Shown piece by piece: positions 9,276 through 17,751 of a stretch of 64,000 bases of DNA. The notes beneath the pieces are model-generated. The model was given only the letters and a program-made list of their open reading frames with translations, did not search any database and was not told the origin of the DNA. Positions within the stretch are counted from its first letter, which is position 1. Every line of letters begins with the position of its first letter. The stretch lies in NCBI RefSeq assembly GCF_000698575.1, contig NZ_JFHD01000001.1, forward strand, positions 372,001 through 436,000, in the 5' to 3' direction. Position numbers and translations under genes: made by a program. The DNA comes from Caballeronia zhejiangensis (GTDB taxonomy: Bacteria; Pseudomonadota; Gammaproteobacteria; Burkholderiales; Burkholderiaceae).

Positions 9276-10022
9276 TCAGAGCTGCGTCAGTCCGCCATCC
9301 ACGACGACTTCGGTGCCGGTCACGAACGATGCATCTTCGCTCGCGAGAAAAAGGGCGGCACGCGCGACTTCCTGTGCTTCGCCGAAACGCTTGAGCGGCA
9401 CGGCGGCTTCGATGGCCGCGCCCGCATCGGCGAGTTCCTTGTCCGACAAGCCCAGTTTCGTGTGAAACGGCGTGGCGATCGGGCCGGGGCTCACCGCATT
9501 GATGCGAATGCCACGCGGCGCGAGTTCGGCGCCGGCGGTGCGAACGAGCGAACGCAGCGCGGCTTTCGTCGCGGAAAGAATGGACAGTCCCGGCGTGCCG
9601 GTTTCATTCAGGAACGAAGTCGTGACGACGATTGCGCCGCCCTTCGGCAGATGCGGCGCCGCCTTCTGGATCGTGAAGAACACGCCGTTGAAGTTGAGCG
9701 AGAATTGCGCTTCGATCTGTTCGGGCGTCACGGCTTCGAGCGGCGCGGCCTGGCCGGCTCCGGCGTTGGCGAACACGATGTCGATACGGCCGTGGCTCTC
9801 CACGATATCGACGATCGCGCGATCGATCTGCGCCGGATCGCGCGAATCGACTTTGAGCGCGATCGCCGAATCGCCGAGAATCCGCGCTGCTTCGTCGAGC
9901 CGGCTTTGCGTCGTGCCGGTGACGATGACCGTCGCGCCTTCCTTCTGAAACAGCTTGGCCGCTTCCAGTCCGATTCCCGACGTGCCGCCCGTGACGAGCG
10001 CGACTTTGTTCTTCAGTTTCAT
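9276..10022 (-). CDS. SDR-family oxidoreductase with Leu in place of catalytic Tyr
   Basis: A 248-residue classical-length short-chain dehydrogenase. It has the Rossmann motif TGGTSGIG (11-18), the NAG motif (FANAG, 84-88), Ser136 and a C-terminal VVDGG. The YxxxK active-site motif reads L149-S-A-T-K153, so Lys is kept but Tyr is replaced by Leu. The codon is CTT on the coding strand, so no one-base change restores a Tyr codon (TAT/TAC). The protein should still bind NAD(P)(H), but normal SDR proton transfer is doubtful unless another residue substitutes. AAGGAG lies upstream of the ATG. Confidence 0.9.
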   Translation of the reverse strand: MKLKNKVALVTGGTSGIGLEAAKLFQKEGATVIVTGTTQSRLDEAARILGDSAIALKVDSRDPAQIDRAIVDIVESHGRIDIVFANAGAGQAAPLEAVTPEQIEAQFSLNFNGVFFTIQKAAPHLPKGGAIVVTTSFLNETGTPGLSILSATKAALRSLVRTAGAELAPRGIRINAVSPGPIATPFHTKLGLSDKELADAGAAIEAAVPLKRFGEAQEVARAALFLASEDASFVTGTEVVVDGGLTQL

Positions 10023-10311
10023 GGCTTGCTCCTTCGATCGATGTTTGAGGTCAGGGGCTTTCGCTTGATTGCGCTGCCCGGTGACTCAACTATCGGCGAG
10101 AGGCCCGACACCGGCAAACGAGAAGATCTGCCAACGCGGAGAAGAAAAACTTTTCGGGTGTTGGAGAGGCGCAAGCGATCCTGATGCGCGCGGATCGCGT
10201 GGGCGCAGCGGGCCGATAGGCCAGCCGAGTTCGATTCTCAGGCCGCGGCGTCCGAGCGCGCTCACGTATGCCAGCGCCCGTGAATGCGTCAACGAAAGCA
10301 GATTCGCGCGC

Positions 10312-11481
10312 TCATGCCTCGATGCCGAGCGGCGCGAGCACCTTGCGCATGCGCTCGATCGCGAGCGCCGGATCGCGCAGCAGACGCGCCTGATCCGCGA
10401 GCCGGAACACATCCGCGAGATAGGCGGGCGGGCGCATGCCGTGATGTCCGCCCGGCATGAAGAAGTGATCCTGAAAGCCGTTCAGATACGAGAGAAAGAC
10501 CACGCCCGTCTTGTAGTACTGCGTCGGTGCGCGAAAAATGTGGCGCGACAGCGGGACGGTCGGCGACAGCAACGCATGAAAGGTGTCGAGATCGTCGTTT
10601 GCGAGTGCGGCGAGCGCCTGCGACGCCGCTGGCGCGATCGCATCGAAAATGCCGAGCAGCGCGTGCGAAAAGCCGTGCTCGTCGCCGGCGATGAGACTCG
10701 GATAGTTGAAGTCATCGCCCGTGTACATCTTCACCGATGACGGCAGGCTTCGGCGAAACGCGATTTCCTTCGCGTCGTCGAGCAGCGAGATCTTGATGCC
10801 GTCCACCTTCCCGACGTTCTCGCCGATCACGTCGAGGCACACGCGCGCCGCGCCTCGATGATCGTCCGCGCCCCAGTAGCCTTCGAGCTCGGGATCGAAC
10901 ATCTCGCCGAGCCAGTGAAGGATCACCGGCTGATCGCACATCGCGAGCACTTCCCGATAGACGCGCCGGTAATCGTCCGGCGTGCGCGCGACTTTTGCGA
11001 GCGCGCGGCTCGCCATCAGAATGACGCGGCCGCCCACGCGTTGCACGGCTTCGAGTTGCTGCCCGTAGGCGCGGATGACTTCATCGCACGTCGAGATATC
11101 GCGCGGCGCGACATGATCCGTGCCGCAACCGGACGCGATGCGCGCGCCGGGAATGTCGCGCGTGCCCGCGATCGTGCGCGTGATCAGTTCGAGCGCGCTC
11201 GGCCACGGCAAGCCCATGCCGCGTTGCGCGGTATCCATCGCTTCGGCGATACCCAAGCCTTGCTGCAACAGATAGCGCCGATAGTCGAGCGTGCGCGCCC
11301 AGTCGATGGCGGGCGTGCCGTTCAGTTCGACCGCGCGCAACGGATCCGCGACGACGTGCGCCGCCGAATACGCGATGCGGTTGAAGGGCGCGGCGGGCGT
11401 GCGTACGTCGAGCGGCACGCCTTGCAGACGATATGTCTCGAGTGTGCCGGATGCGGTCGGGAGCGTGATGGTCGAGTTCAT
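10312..11481 (-). CDS. DUF993 family protein (dihydrodipicolinate-synthase-like TIM barrel)
   Basis: A 389-residue member of the DUF993/DHDPS-like group, recognised from SGCGTDHV, VILHWLGEMFDPELEGYWG, KVDGIKISLLDD (candidate Schiff-base Lys) and GDDFNYPSLIAGD. Family members are presumed aldolases or lyases; none of the text here proves the substrate. It begins six bases after the SDR gene at 11488 and is the last gene of an acyl-CoA dehydrogenase-SDR-DUF993 operon. That grouping suggests a retro-aldol or lyase step after oxidation of a branched or cyclic carboxylate. Confidence 0.8.
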   Translation of the reverse strand: MNSTITLPTASGTLETYRLQGVPLDVRTPAAPFNRIAYSAAHVVADPLRAVELNGTPAIDWARTLDYRRYLLQQGLGIAEAMDTAQRGMGLPWPSALELITRTIAGTRDIPGARIASGCGTDHVAPRDISTCDEVIRAYGQQLEAVQRVGGRVILMASRALAKVARTPDDYRRVYREVLAMCDQPVILHWLGEMFDPELEGYWGADDHRGAARVCLDVIGENVGKVDGIKISLLDDAKEIAFRRSLPSSVKMYTGDDFNYPSLIAGDEHGFSHALLGIFDAIAPAASQALAALANDDLDTFHALLSPTVPLSRHIFRAPTQYYKTGVVFLSYLNGFQDHFFMPGGHHGMRPPAYLADVFRLADQARLLRDPALAIERMRKVLAPLGIEA

Positions 11482-11487
11482 GTCGGA

Positions 11488-12267
11488 TCAGTATTTGGTG
11501 ACGAGCAGGCCGCCGTCGACACGGATGGCCTGGCCAACGCTGTAGGGCAATCCGCCGGTGGCGAGCGTGCGCACGGCGACGGCCACTTCCTGCGGCGTGC
11601 CCCAGCGATTGATGGCGGTGAGACCTTGCTCCATTTGCTGGTCGTAGCGTTCCTTCGACGGCGCGGTCATCTCGGTCGCGATGAGTCCCGGCTGCACTTC
11701 ATACACGCCGATGCCGTGCGGCGCGAGCCGCAGCGCGAACAACGTGTTCGCCATCGAAAGCCCGGCCTTCGATACGCAGTATTCGCCGCGCAACGGCGAC
11801 GCCGCGACTGCATTCGACGACGTGATCGTGATGACGCTCGGATGCGCCGCGACGCTCGCGCGCGTTCGAGCCAGCATGTGCTTCGCGAACGTCTGCATGA
11901 GAAAGAACGTGCCGCGCGTATTGACCGTCATGCAGCGGTCGAAACTTTCCGGCGTGACGTCGAGCAGATCGCCGCGCGACATGACCGAGACGCCCGCGTT
12001 GTTCACGAGGCAGTCGATCGTGCTTTCGAGCCGCGCTTCGATATCGAGCAGCATCGGGCGATGGCTGTCGATATCGGCGAGATCGTTGATGACGGCGATG
12101 GCGCGCGCGCCGCTTGCCTCGACATCGCGCACGGCCTGATCGAGTTCATCGGATGCGGCGATATCGGTGAGGGCGATATCGAAGCCCGCGCATCCGAGTT
12201 CGATGGCGATCGCGCGTCCGATGCCGCGCCGGCTGCCCGTGACGAGCGCAATGGGCCGCGCGCTCAC
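11488..12267 (-). CDS. SDR-family 3-ketoacyl reductase-like oxidoreductase
   Basis: A 259-residue SDR with TGSRRGIG (10-17), VNNAGVSV, TITSSNA and an intact YCVSK active-site motif, ending in a VDGGLL motif. NAD(P)-dependent interconversion of a hydroxy and a keto group is expected. It uses a GTG start whose first base pairs overlap the TGA of the acyl-CoA dehydrogenase gene (GTGA overlap), which indicates translational coupling. Part of the operon controlled, by inference, by the TetR protein at 13821-14513. Confidence 0.9.
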   Translation of the reverse strand: MSARPIALVTGSRRGIGRAIAIELGCAGFDIALTDIAASDELDQAVRDVEASGARAIAVINDLADIDSHRPMLLDIEARLESTIDCLVNNAGVSVMSRGDLLDVTPESFDRCMTVNTRGTFFLMQTFAKHMLARTRASVAAHPSVITITSSNAVAASPLRGEYCVSKAGLSMANTLFALRLAPHGIGVYEVQPGLIATEMTAPSKERYDQQMEQGLTAINRWGTPQEVAVAVRTLATGGLPYSVGQAIRVDGGLLVTKY

Positions 12268-13409
12268 AGCGATGCTCCGTTCGCGACGAGATCGCGCGCG
12301 ATGATCGTGCGCTGAATCTGATTGGTGCCTTCGTAGATCTGCGTGATCTTCGCGTCGCGATACAGCCGCTCCACTTCATAGCCGCGAATGTAGCCGCTGC
12401 CGCCGAATATCTGCACGGCGTTCGCGCTGTGCTTGACGGCGGTGTCGCCCGCGAAGCATTTCGCCATCGAACAGGCGATGCTGGCGCGGTCGCCCGTATC
12501 GAGACGCTCGGCCGCGTCGTGCACGAGCAGGCGCGCGGCCTGAATGTCTTTCGCCATGTCGGCGAGCATCCACTGCACGCCCTGAAATTCGGCGATATGG
12601 CTGCCGAACTGCTTGCGCGTCTGCGCATAGTCGAGCGCGGCTTCGAGCCCCGCCTGCGCGATGCCGACCGCCAGCGCCGCGATGCCGACACGGCCCTTGT
12701 CGAGCACGCTCATCATGATGTGAAAGCCGCGTCCTTCTTCGCCGAGCAATGCGTCGTGACGCAGCTTCACGCGATCGAAATGCAGCTCGCCCACTTGCGA
12801 CGCGCGCTGGCCCATCTTGTGTTCCTTCGGTCCCTTCGACACGCCTTCGAGATCGCAATCGACGATGAAGATGCTCATGCCGCGCTTGCCCGCGGCGGGA
12901 TTCGTGCGCGCGAGCACGAACGCGACATCCGCGACGGGCGCGTTGTGAATCCACAGCTTCGCGCCGTTCAGCTCCCAGCCGTCGGCGGTGCGCGTGGCCG
13001 TGGTGCGAATGCCGGAGACGTCGGTGCCCGCATCGGATTCGGTGATGCAGTACGCGGGCCGCAGCGCCGCGCGCAACAACGGCTCCATGTACTGCGCGCG
13101 CTGCGCCTCGGTGCCGTGCACGCTCAGCAACGTGCCGACGAGTTCGAGCAGGCCGCATTGATCCGCCACCGACGAATAGCCGCGCGACAGTTCTTCCATG
13201 ACGAGCGCGTACGCGGCGGCATCGAGACCCGCGCCGCCGTATGCTTCCGGCACCGTGATGCCGAAAAGCCCGAGCTCGCCCATCTGCCGATAAACCTCCG
13301 CCGGAAAGCGCTCTTCGCGGTCGAGTTCTTCCGCCAGCGGACGGATGACTTCCTGCGCGAAACGGCGCGTCGTGTCGCGAATCTGTTGATGTGTTTCCGA
13401 GAGTTTCAT
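12264..13409 (-). CDS. Acyl-CoA dehydrogenase
   Basis: A 381-residue FAD-dependent acyl-CoA dehydrogenase introducing an alpha,beta double bond into an acyl-CoA. The family signatures are present: YCITESDAGTDVSG, KLWIHNA, RKQFGSHIAEFQGVQWMLADM and the C-terminal ITQIYEGTNQIQR, whose Glu is the catalytic base position. The start MKLSETHQQIRDTTRRF follows GGAGA at proper spacing. First gene of the three-gene operon ending with DUF993; electron acceptor genes (ETF) are not nearby. Confidence 0.95.
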   Translation of the reverse strand: MKLSETHQQIRDTTRRFAQEVIRPLAEELDREERFPAEVYRQMGELGLFGITVPEAYGGAGLDAAAYALVMEELSRGYSSVADQCGLLELVGTLLSVHGTEAQRAQYMEPLLRAALRPAYCITESDAGTDVSGIRTTATRTADGWELNGAKLWIHNAPVADVAFVLARTNPAAGKRGMSIFIVDCDLEGVSKGPKEHKMGQRASQVGELHFDRVKLRHDALLGEEGRGFHIMMSVLDKGRVGIAALAVGIAQAGLEAALDYAQTRKQFGSHIAEFQGVQWMLADMAKDIQAARLLVHDAAERLDTGDRASIACSMAKCFAGDTAVKHSANAVQIFGGSGYIRGYEVERLYRDAKITQIYEGTNQIQRTIIARDLVANGASL

Positions 13410-13820
13410 GCCGTCTCCGATCGATATGAAAAGGCCCGCAATTTGCATTCGGCCGACCCGTTCAGATAAACCGGAGCGCCTCGCAGAAGACCTTGAATTA
13501 CGTGGTTTTGTGTGCCGGCATTCGCAGCAAGTAACCATCTGGTGGGTTATTTAAGACCAACGAAACGCCGCTGTCAACGTGTTTCGCGGCCGATGAAAAC
13601 GGAGGATGACTTGAGCAAGTGGATGCAGGCCGCCGACGCGGTGCTCGCGCAACTTGAGGCGCGTTTCCTTGGCGACCGGGCACTCGCGCGCTCTGACGAT
13701 CGTTCGTGCGCTCGGCATCGGCGATGGCAAGGGCAGCGGGCTAGGCCGCCTGGCTCACGAGGGAAGGGTCAGGCGTGTGAGCGGCTTCTCGCGGCCGCAT
13801 AAGCGGCGCGAACGTATTCG
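13410..13820. other. Intergenic region upstream of the acyl-CoA dehydrogenase operon
   Basis: About 410 bases without a convincing gene. It holds the leader of the dehydrogenase operon and, near 13530-13562, GTAACC/GGGTTA half-sites plus the shared TTAAGAC element described separately. The part from 13600 to 13820 shows nothing I can support. Confidence 0.5.
13551..13562 (+). promoter_or_regulatory. Candidate TetR operator, copy A
   Basis: TTAAGACCAACG here matches at 11 of 12 positions the reverse complement of 14583-14594, which lies upstream of the TetR gene. Both copies have a GGTTA motif on the same side (GGGTTA immediately left here; GGTTAC on the minus strand near 14597-14602). Shared sequence in front of a TetR gene and its neighbouring catabolic operon is the expected footprint of an autoregulated repressor. 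Confidence 0.45.
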
Positions 13821-14513
13821 CTATTTGCGGATGGTCCGCAGCACCGTGTCGATGTTGAAGGCGAGGCGCGCATCGAGCGCTTCCTTCTCCATGAAGTCGA
13901 AGTCGAAGATCAGCCCGCTCGTAAAACGGTTGGTCAGATAGTAGTAGCTGATGCCGGCCATCGTGATGTGCAGCTGCCGCGGATCGATGCCGCTGCGAAA
14001 TGCGCCCGATGCGACGCCGCGATCGAGGATGCGCTGCAGCATCGACGTGAAGTTCTGATGGAGTTCCATGAAGCGCGCGGACTTCTTCACGTGACGAGCC
14101 TTGTGAAGATTTTCGTTGCTGACGAGGTTCAGGAATTCCGGATGACGAAGGTAGTGGTTCCAGGTATGCGTGACGAGGGCGGCGATCGCATCCTCGGGTG
14201 ACAGATGATCGAGATCGAGTTTTTGCTCGGCGGAACGGATGTCGGCGTAGACATCCTCCAGCACCTCGAGGAACAGGTTCTCCTTACTGCCGAAGTAGTG
14301 ATAGATCATCCGCTTGTTGGACTTCGCGCGGGCCGCAATGGCTTCGACGCGAGCGCCATCGAGACCGAGTTTCGCGAACTCCTTCTTCGCCGCTTCGAGA
14401 ATGCGGGCGCGTGTGACTTCGGGATCGCGCTGTCTGGGTTGGCGAGTGGCGGTAGCCTTCGTGGCTTTGGCGGATTTCGCGGCCGCTTTTTCTGGCGTGG
14501 TCGCAATGGTCAT
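13821..14513 (-). CDS. TetR-family transcriptional regulator
   Basis: A 230-residue TetR repressor. A Lys/Ala-rich N-terminal extension (about 35 residues) precedes a typical HTH: TRARILEAAKKEFAKLGLDGARVEAIAARAKSNKRMIYHYFGSKENLF in pieces. The C-terminal ligand domain is of the type found with acyl-CoA or aromatic catabolic genes. It is co-directional with and 412 bases downstream of the acyl-CoA dehydrogenase start. The start at MTIATTPEK is chosen because upstream in-frame sequence lacks family similarity. Confidence 0.9.
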   Translation of the reverse strand: MTIATTPEKAAAKSAKATKATATRQPRQRDPEVTRARILEAAKKEFAKLGLDGARVEAIAARAKSNKRMIYHYFGSKENLFLEVLEDVYADIRSAEQKLDLDHLSPEDAIAALVTHTWNHYLRHPEFLNLVSNENLHKARHVKKSARFMELHQNFTSMLQRILDRGVASGAFRSGIDPRQLHITMAGISYYYLTNRFTSGLIFDFDFMEKEALDARLAFNIDTVLRTIRK

Positions 14514-14825
14514 GGGGTTCTCATGCACAGAAGTCCGGGAGCCGGCCAATGCCGGCGGTCTGGCGACGACTATAAACCAAAACGTTCGTCTTAAGAGAGT
14601 AACCGGGTAGTGCATGGAATGAGGCAGACAGGGTGACGACGAGTGAATCGAAAGCAGCCCTGAAGCTCCCGCGCGAGGCGATATGCACCGCGATGTATAT
14701 CGACGGCAGGCATCACGCGAACGCGGAGTGCGAATTCATCGCGCGCAAGCGTTCAGGCCATGGCGTGCCGGTGGCGGCGACGGCGCGCCCGCGGCCGCAC
14801 GTCGATGCGGCCATGCTCTCCAACG
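14514..14825. other. Intergenic region between TetR and GH13 genes
   Basis: About 310 bases. It contains the TetR upstream region with operator copy B and a plus-strand open frame from 14633 running into the GH13 gene. That frame has no recognisable domain or ribosome site and is not annotated as a gene. Confidence 0.4.
14583..14594 (-). promoter_or_regulatory. Candidate TetR operator, copy B
   Basis: On the minus strand this reads TTAAGACGAACG, 11 of 12 bases identical to copy A at 13551-13562. It lies 70 bases upstream of the tetR start and flanks an approximate dyad, AAAACG-TT-CGTCTT. Confidence 0.45.
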
Positions 14826-16490
14826 TCAAACTTCGCTGCGCTTCAGAAGATAATCGAGACCGCCTGCGCGGAACCATCGATAGCCATACGGCTCCAGCAC
14901 GACCGTATGCTGTCCCTTCGCATCGCCCTGACTATGATCGTCGGATAACAGATTGACCAGCACGTCGTTCTCTCCAGCGCCGAGGCCGACCCGAAACTTC
15001 ACGGTGCACGCCGCGGCGCTGAAGTTATGCAGGCAGACCACCGAGTTGTTTCGCCAGTCGTAACGCAGCGCAAGCACGTCGTCGCGCGATGCCTTCAGAA
15101 TCGCGAAGTCGCCCCAGCTTATCTCGGGCACTTCCTTGCGCATCCGGATCATTCTCTCCATCCAGTTCAGCAGCGAGTCCGGATCGCGGCGCTGGCTCGC
15201 GACGTTCACACGTTCGTAGCCGTAGGGTCCGCCAGAAATCACCGGGCAAACGGGACGCGCGTGCTTCGTGAAACCGGCATGCGGCTCCGTCGACCATTGC
15301 ATCGGCGTTCGCACGCTTTCGCGCTCGGGCAGGCGCAGGTCGTCGCCCATGCCGATCTCATCGCCGTAGCGCACGACGGGCGTGCCCGGCAGCGTCAGCA
15401 TCAGACTGTACGCAAGCTCGAGCCGATGACGATCTCCGTCGAGCATCGGTGCAAGACGACGGCGAATGCCGCGCTTGTACAGTTGCATGTCCGGCTCCGG
15501 GGCGAACGCCGCGAACACGGCTTCGCGCTGCGCGGGCGATAGACGGCCAAGATCGAGTTCATCGTGGTTTCGCAGGAATACGCCCCACTGCGCGGTTGCG
15601 GCGCGCGATTTCGTCGCGTCGAGCGCGTTCTTTAGAGGCGTGGCGTCGGCGCACGCGAGCGCATGAAACGTGTTCTGATTGACCTGGAAGTTGAACATCA
15701 TCTGCAATCGCTCGCCCGCGTCGCCGAAGTATTTCATGTCGGTGTCGGGCAGCACGTTCGCCTCCGCGAGAATGATCGCGTCGCCCTGACGCCATTGCAG
15801 GAACTCGCGAAACATACGCAGCATGTCGTACTGCTCAACGGGCCGCTTCACCTGTGCGCCCTTGGCGGCGATGACGAACGGGACCGCATCCATGCGAAAG
15901 CCCGAAACGCCGAGCTGAATCCAGAAGCCCATGATCTTCAGCAACTCCGCCTGCACGAACGGATTGGATGTATCGAGGTCGGGCTGAAACTCGTAGAAGC
16001 GGTGGAAGTACCACATGGCCGCTTCCTTGTCGTAAGTCCACGTCGTCTTTTGCACGCCGGGGAAGACCACGCCGTCCTTCGCGTTGGCCGGCCGCTTCTT
16101 CGACCAGACGTACCAGTCGCGATATTTCGAATCGGGATCGCGCCGCGCCTCACGGAACCACGGATGCTGATCCGACGTGTGATTTACGACGAGATCGATC
16201 ATCACGCGCAACCCGCGTTGACGGCACGCGTGCGTGAACTCCGCGAAGTCGCCGAGCGAGCCGTATCGCGGATCGACGTTGTAGTAATCGCTGATGTCAT
16301 AGCCGTTGTCGCGGCCAGGCGACGGCTGGAACGGCATCAGCCAGATGGTGGTGATGCCGAGCCCCTGAAGATAGTCGAGCCGCCGCAGCAAGCCCTGAAA
16401 GTCGCCGACGCCATCGCCGTTCGCGTCCATGAACGTGCCGACGGACAGGCAATAGATGATCGCGTTCTTGTACCAGAGGTCGTTGACCAT
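14826..16490 (-). CDS. GH13 alpha-glucosidase-type enzyme, trehalose-synthase-like
   Basis: A 554-residue GH13 (alpha-amylase superfamily) enzyme. The catalytic set is in place: nucleophile Asp201 in GFRMDAV, acid/base Glu243 in ILAEANV, and Asp310 in RNHDELDL, with the upstream IDLVVNHTS region. The sequence layout, with NGYDISDYY and the RNHDELDLGRLS segment, resembles maltose-to-trehalose isomerising trehalose synthases and related enzymes of Burkholderia. The exact reaction (isomerase versus hydrolase) cannot be read directly. No signal peptide, so cytoplasmic. Likely role is compatible-solute or storage-sugar metabolism. Confidence 0.85.
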   Translation of the reverse strand: MVNDLWYKNAIIYCLSVGTFMDANGDGVGDFQGLLRRLDYLQGLGITTIWLMPFQPSPGRDNGYDISDYYNVDPRYGSLGDFAEFTHACRQRGLRVMIDLVVNHTSDQHPWFREARRDPDSKYRDWYVWSKKRPANAKDGVVFPGVQKTTWTYDKEAAMWYFHRFYEFQPDLDTSNPFVQAELLKIMGFWIQLGVSGFRMDAVPFVIAAKGAQVKRPVEQYDMLRMFREFLQWRQGDAIILAEANVLPDTDMKYFGDAGERLQMMFNFQVNQNTFHALACADATPLKNALDATKSRAATAQWGVFLRNHDELDLGRLSPAQREAVFAAFAPEPDMQLYKRGIRRRLAPMLDGDRHRLELAYSLMLTLPGTPVVRYGDEIGMGDDLRLPERESVRTPMQWSTEPHAGFTKHARPVCPVISGGPYGYERVNVASQRRDPDSLLNWMERMIRMRKEVPEISWGDFAILKASRDDVLALRYDWRNNSVVCLHNFSAAACTVKFRVGLGAGENDVLVNLLSDDHSQGDAKGQHTVVLEPYGYRWFRAGGLDYLLKRSEV

Positions 16491-16558
16491 ACCGATCGCG
16501 TGAAGTCGATGAAGGGCGAACCGGGACGGTGCGCCCCTGCATTGCTTATTGCATATGC

Positions 16559-17047
16559 TTATTGCTTCTTCGCGGCATCGACCTTCGCTTCGGCCGCTTT
16601 CTTGTTCGCGTCGTTCTGGGCTTCGACCTTGTTTTCATCGGCCTTGGCCTGCGCTACGTTCGCATCGTGGGCGGCGTCCTGCTTCTTCCTGTCCGCCTTC
16701 GCCTGGGCATCGTGCATCTTCTTGTTGGCCTTGCTCTGCGCGTTGGCCGCGTCGTTTCGCGCGCCCGATGCCTCCGCAGCCGTGGTCGCCTTCGCGCCCT
16801 TGGCGGCCTTCTTGTCGGCATCGGCCTGAGCGGAAGCCTTGTCTTCGTCCGCCGATGCCTGTGCCTTGGCCGCATCGCTCCGAGCTTCGGCCTTCTTCTT
16901 GTTCGCCGTCGCCTGCTCCTCCATCTTTTCGCTGTTTGCCTTCATTTGAGCCTTTTGCGCGTCCGAGGCATCTGCGGCGACTGCCGCGTGCTGAAACGCC
17001 GTCGTGGCGAGGAGTGTGGACGCGATAACAGCGATGAGCTTTTTCAT
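16559..17047 (-). CDS. Ala/Lys/Asp-rich exported coiled-coil protein
   Basis: A 162-residue protein with a clear signal peptide (MKKLIAVIASTLLATTAFQHAAVA) followed by a mature part made almost wholly of Ala, Lys, Asp, Glu, Gln and Asn with a DAxKA-like heptad rhythm. It should be a long, very hydrophilic periplasmic helix. AGGAGA precedes the ATG. No enzymatic motif. The repetitive charged composition recalls desiccation- or stress-type hydrophilins, and its neighbours (GH13, PRC-barrel) fit a stress role, but this is inference. Confidence 0.75.
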   Translation of the reverse strand: MKKLIAVIASTLLATTAFQHAAVAADASDAQKAQMKANSEKMEEQATANKKKAEARSDAAKAQASADEDKASAQADADKKAAKGAKATTAAEASGARNDAANAQSKANKKMHDAQAKADRKKQDAAHDANVAQAKADENKVEAQNDANKKAAEAKVDAAKKQ

Positions 17048-17131
17048 GATCGATATCTCCTGTACATCTGTTTTTGAATGACTGCTCCCGACGCGGCGGG
17101 CTAACGGCATCGCCGATCAATGAAGTTCGCT

Positions 17132-17590
17132 TCAGAGTTCCGGGGGCACGTTGCGATACGTTGCGTCGTCCCGCTCGAAGCGTTGCCAATAGGGCGGCCG
17201 GCTGTAGTACCGGTGAATCGAGTCGGCCCACGAGCGATCTGCCATCGATGGCCACGCATCCTTGTCGAAGCCGGGCGCGCTCTTCACTTGTTCCGTGGTC
17301 GCTGAAATCCGAAAGCACTTGTTGTTGGTATCCAGCGTCAAGGCGCTCCATGGAATCGCGAGCAGCTTGTCGCCGATCCCAAGGAAGCCGCCGCTCGAAA
17401 GGACCGCATACGCGATGCGTCCGGATGTGACGTCGAGCATGATCTCCTTGATCTTGCCGACATCGTCTCCATCGGAACTCAGTACGTTGTTTCCATCCAG
17501 CGTGCTCGCGGCCATGACGTCGGGGCCAGGACCATCCGCGGTCTCGGCGCCTTTCCCGACAATGTTCATCTGGCTTGTATCGACTGACAT
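17132..17590 (-). CDS. PRC-barrel domain protein
   Basis: A 152-residue protein with a PRC-barrel core (about 25-105): VMAASTLDGNNVLSSDGDDVGKIKE, then IMLDVTSGRIAYAVLSSGGFLG and KLLAIPWSAL. The C-terminal tail is Trp/Tyr-rich (SIHRYYSRPPYWQRF). PRC-barrel proteins bind RNA, protein or quinones; this small single-domain type is common in stress operons of Burkholderiales. GGGAGA precedes the ATG. Function otherwise unknown. Confidence 0.88.
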   Translation of the reverse strand: MSVDTSQMNIVGKGAETADGPGPDVMAASTLDGNNVLSSDGDDVGKIKEIMLDVTSGRIAYAVLSSGGFLGIGDKLLAIPWSALTLDTNNKCFRISATTEQVKSAPGFDKDAWPSMADRSWADSIHRYYSRPPYWQRFERDDATYRNVPPEL

Positions 17591-17751
17591 GATTTGTCTC
17601 CCAATGAGCCGACGTTCGACATCGGCATGTCGTTATCGACGCAAAGAACGTTCCGCATATTGGGAGACTGCTTTCGTACGACCGTCGGATGTTTCGCGAC
17701 TGGATGCTTCTCAGTTCGCCGCGGGACGGACCGTTGCAGTCAGTGCTCCAG

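Noticed and set aside
13512..13802. Possible small gene upstream of the acyl-CoA dehydrogenase
   Set aside because: Composition is that of non-coding GC-rich sequence, it has no ribosome site, and it covers the candidate operator.
14633..14956. Possible 107-residue gene on the plus strand between TetR and GH13
   Set aside because: No recognised domain, GTG start without a ribosome site, and its end runs into the GH13 gene in the opposite direction.
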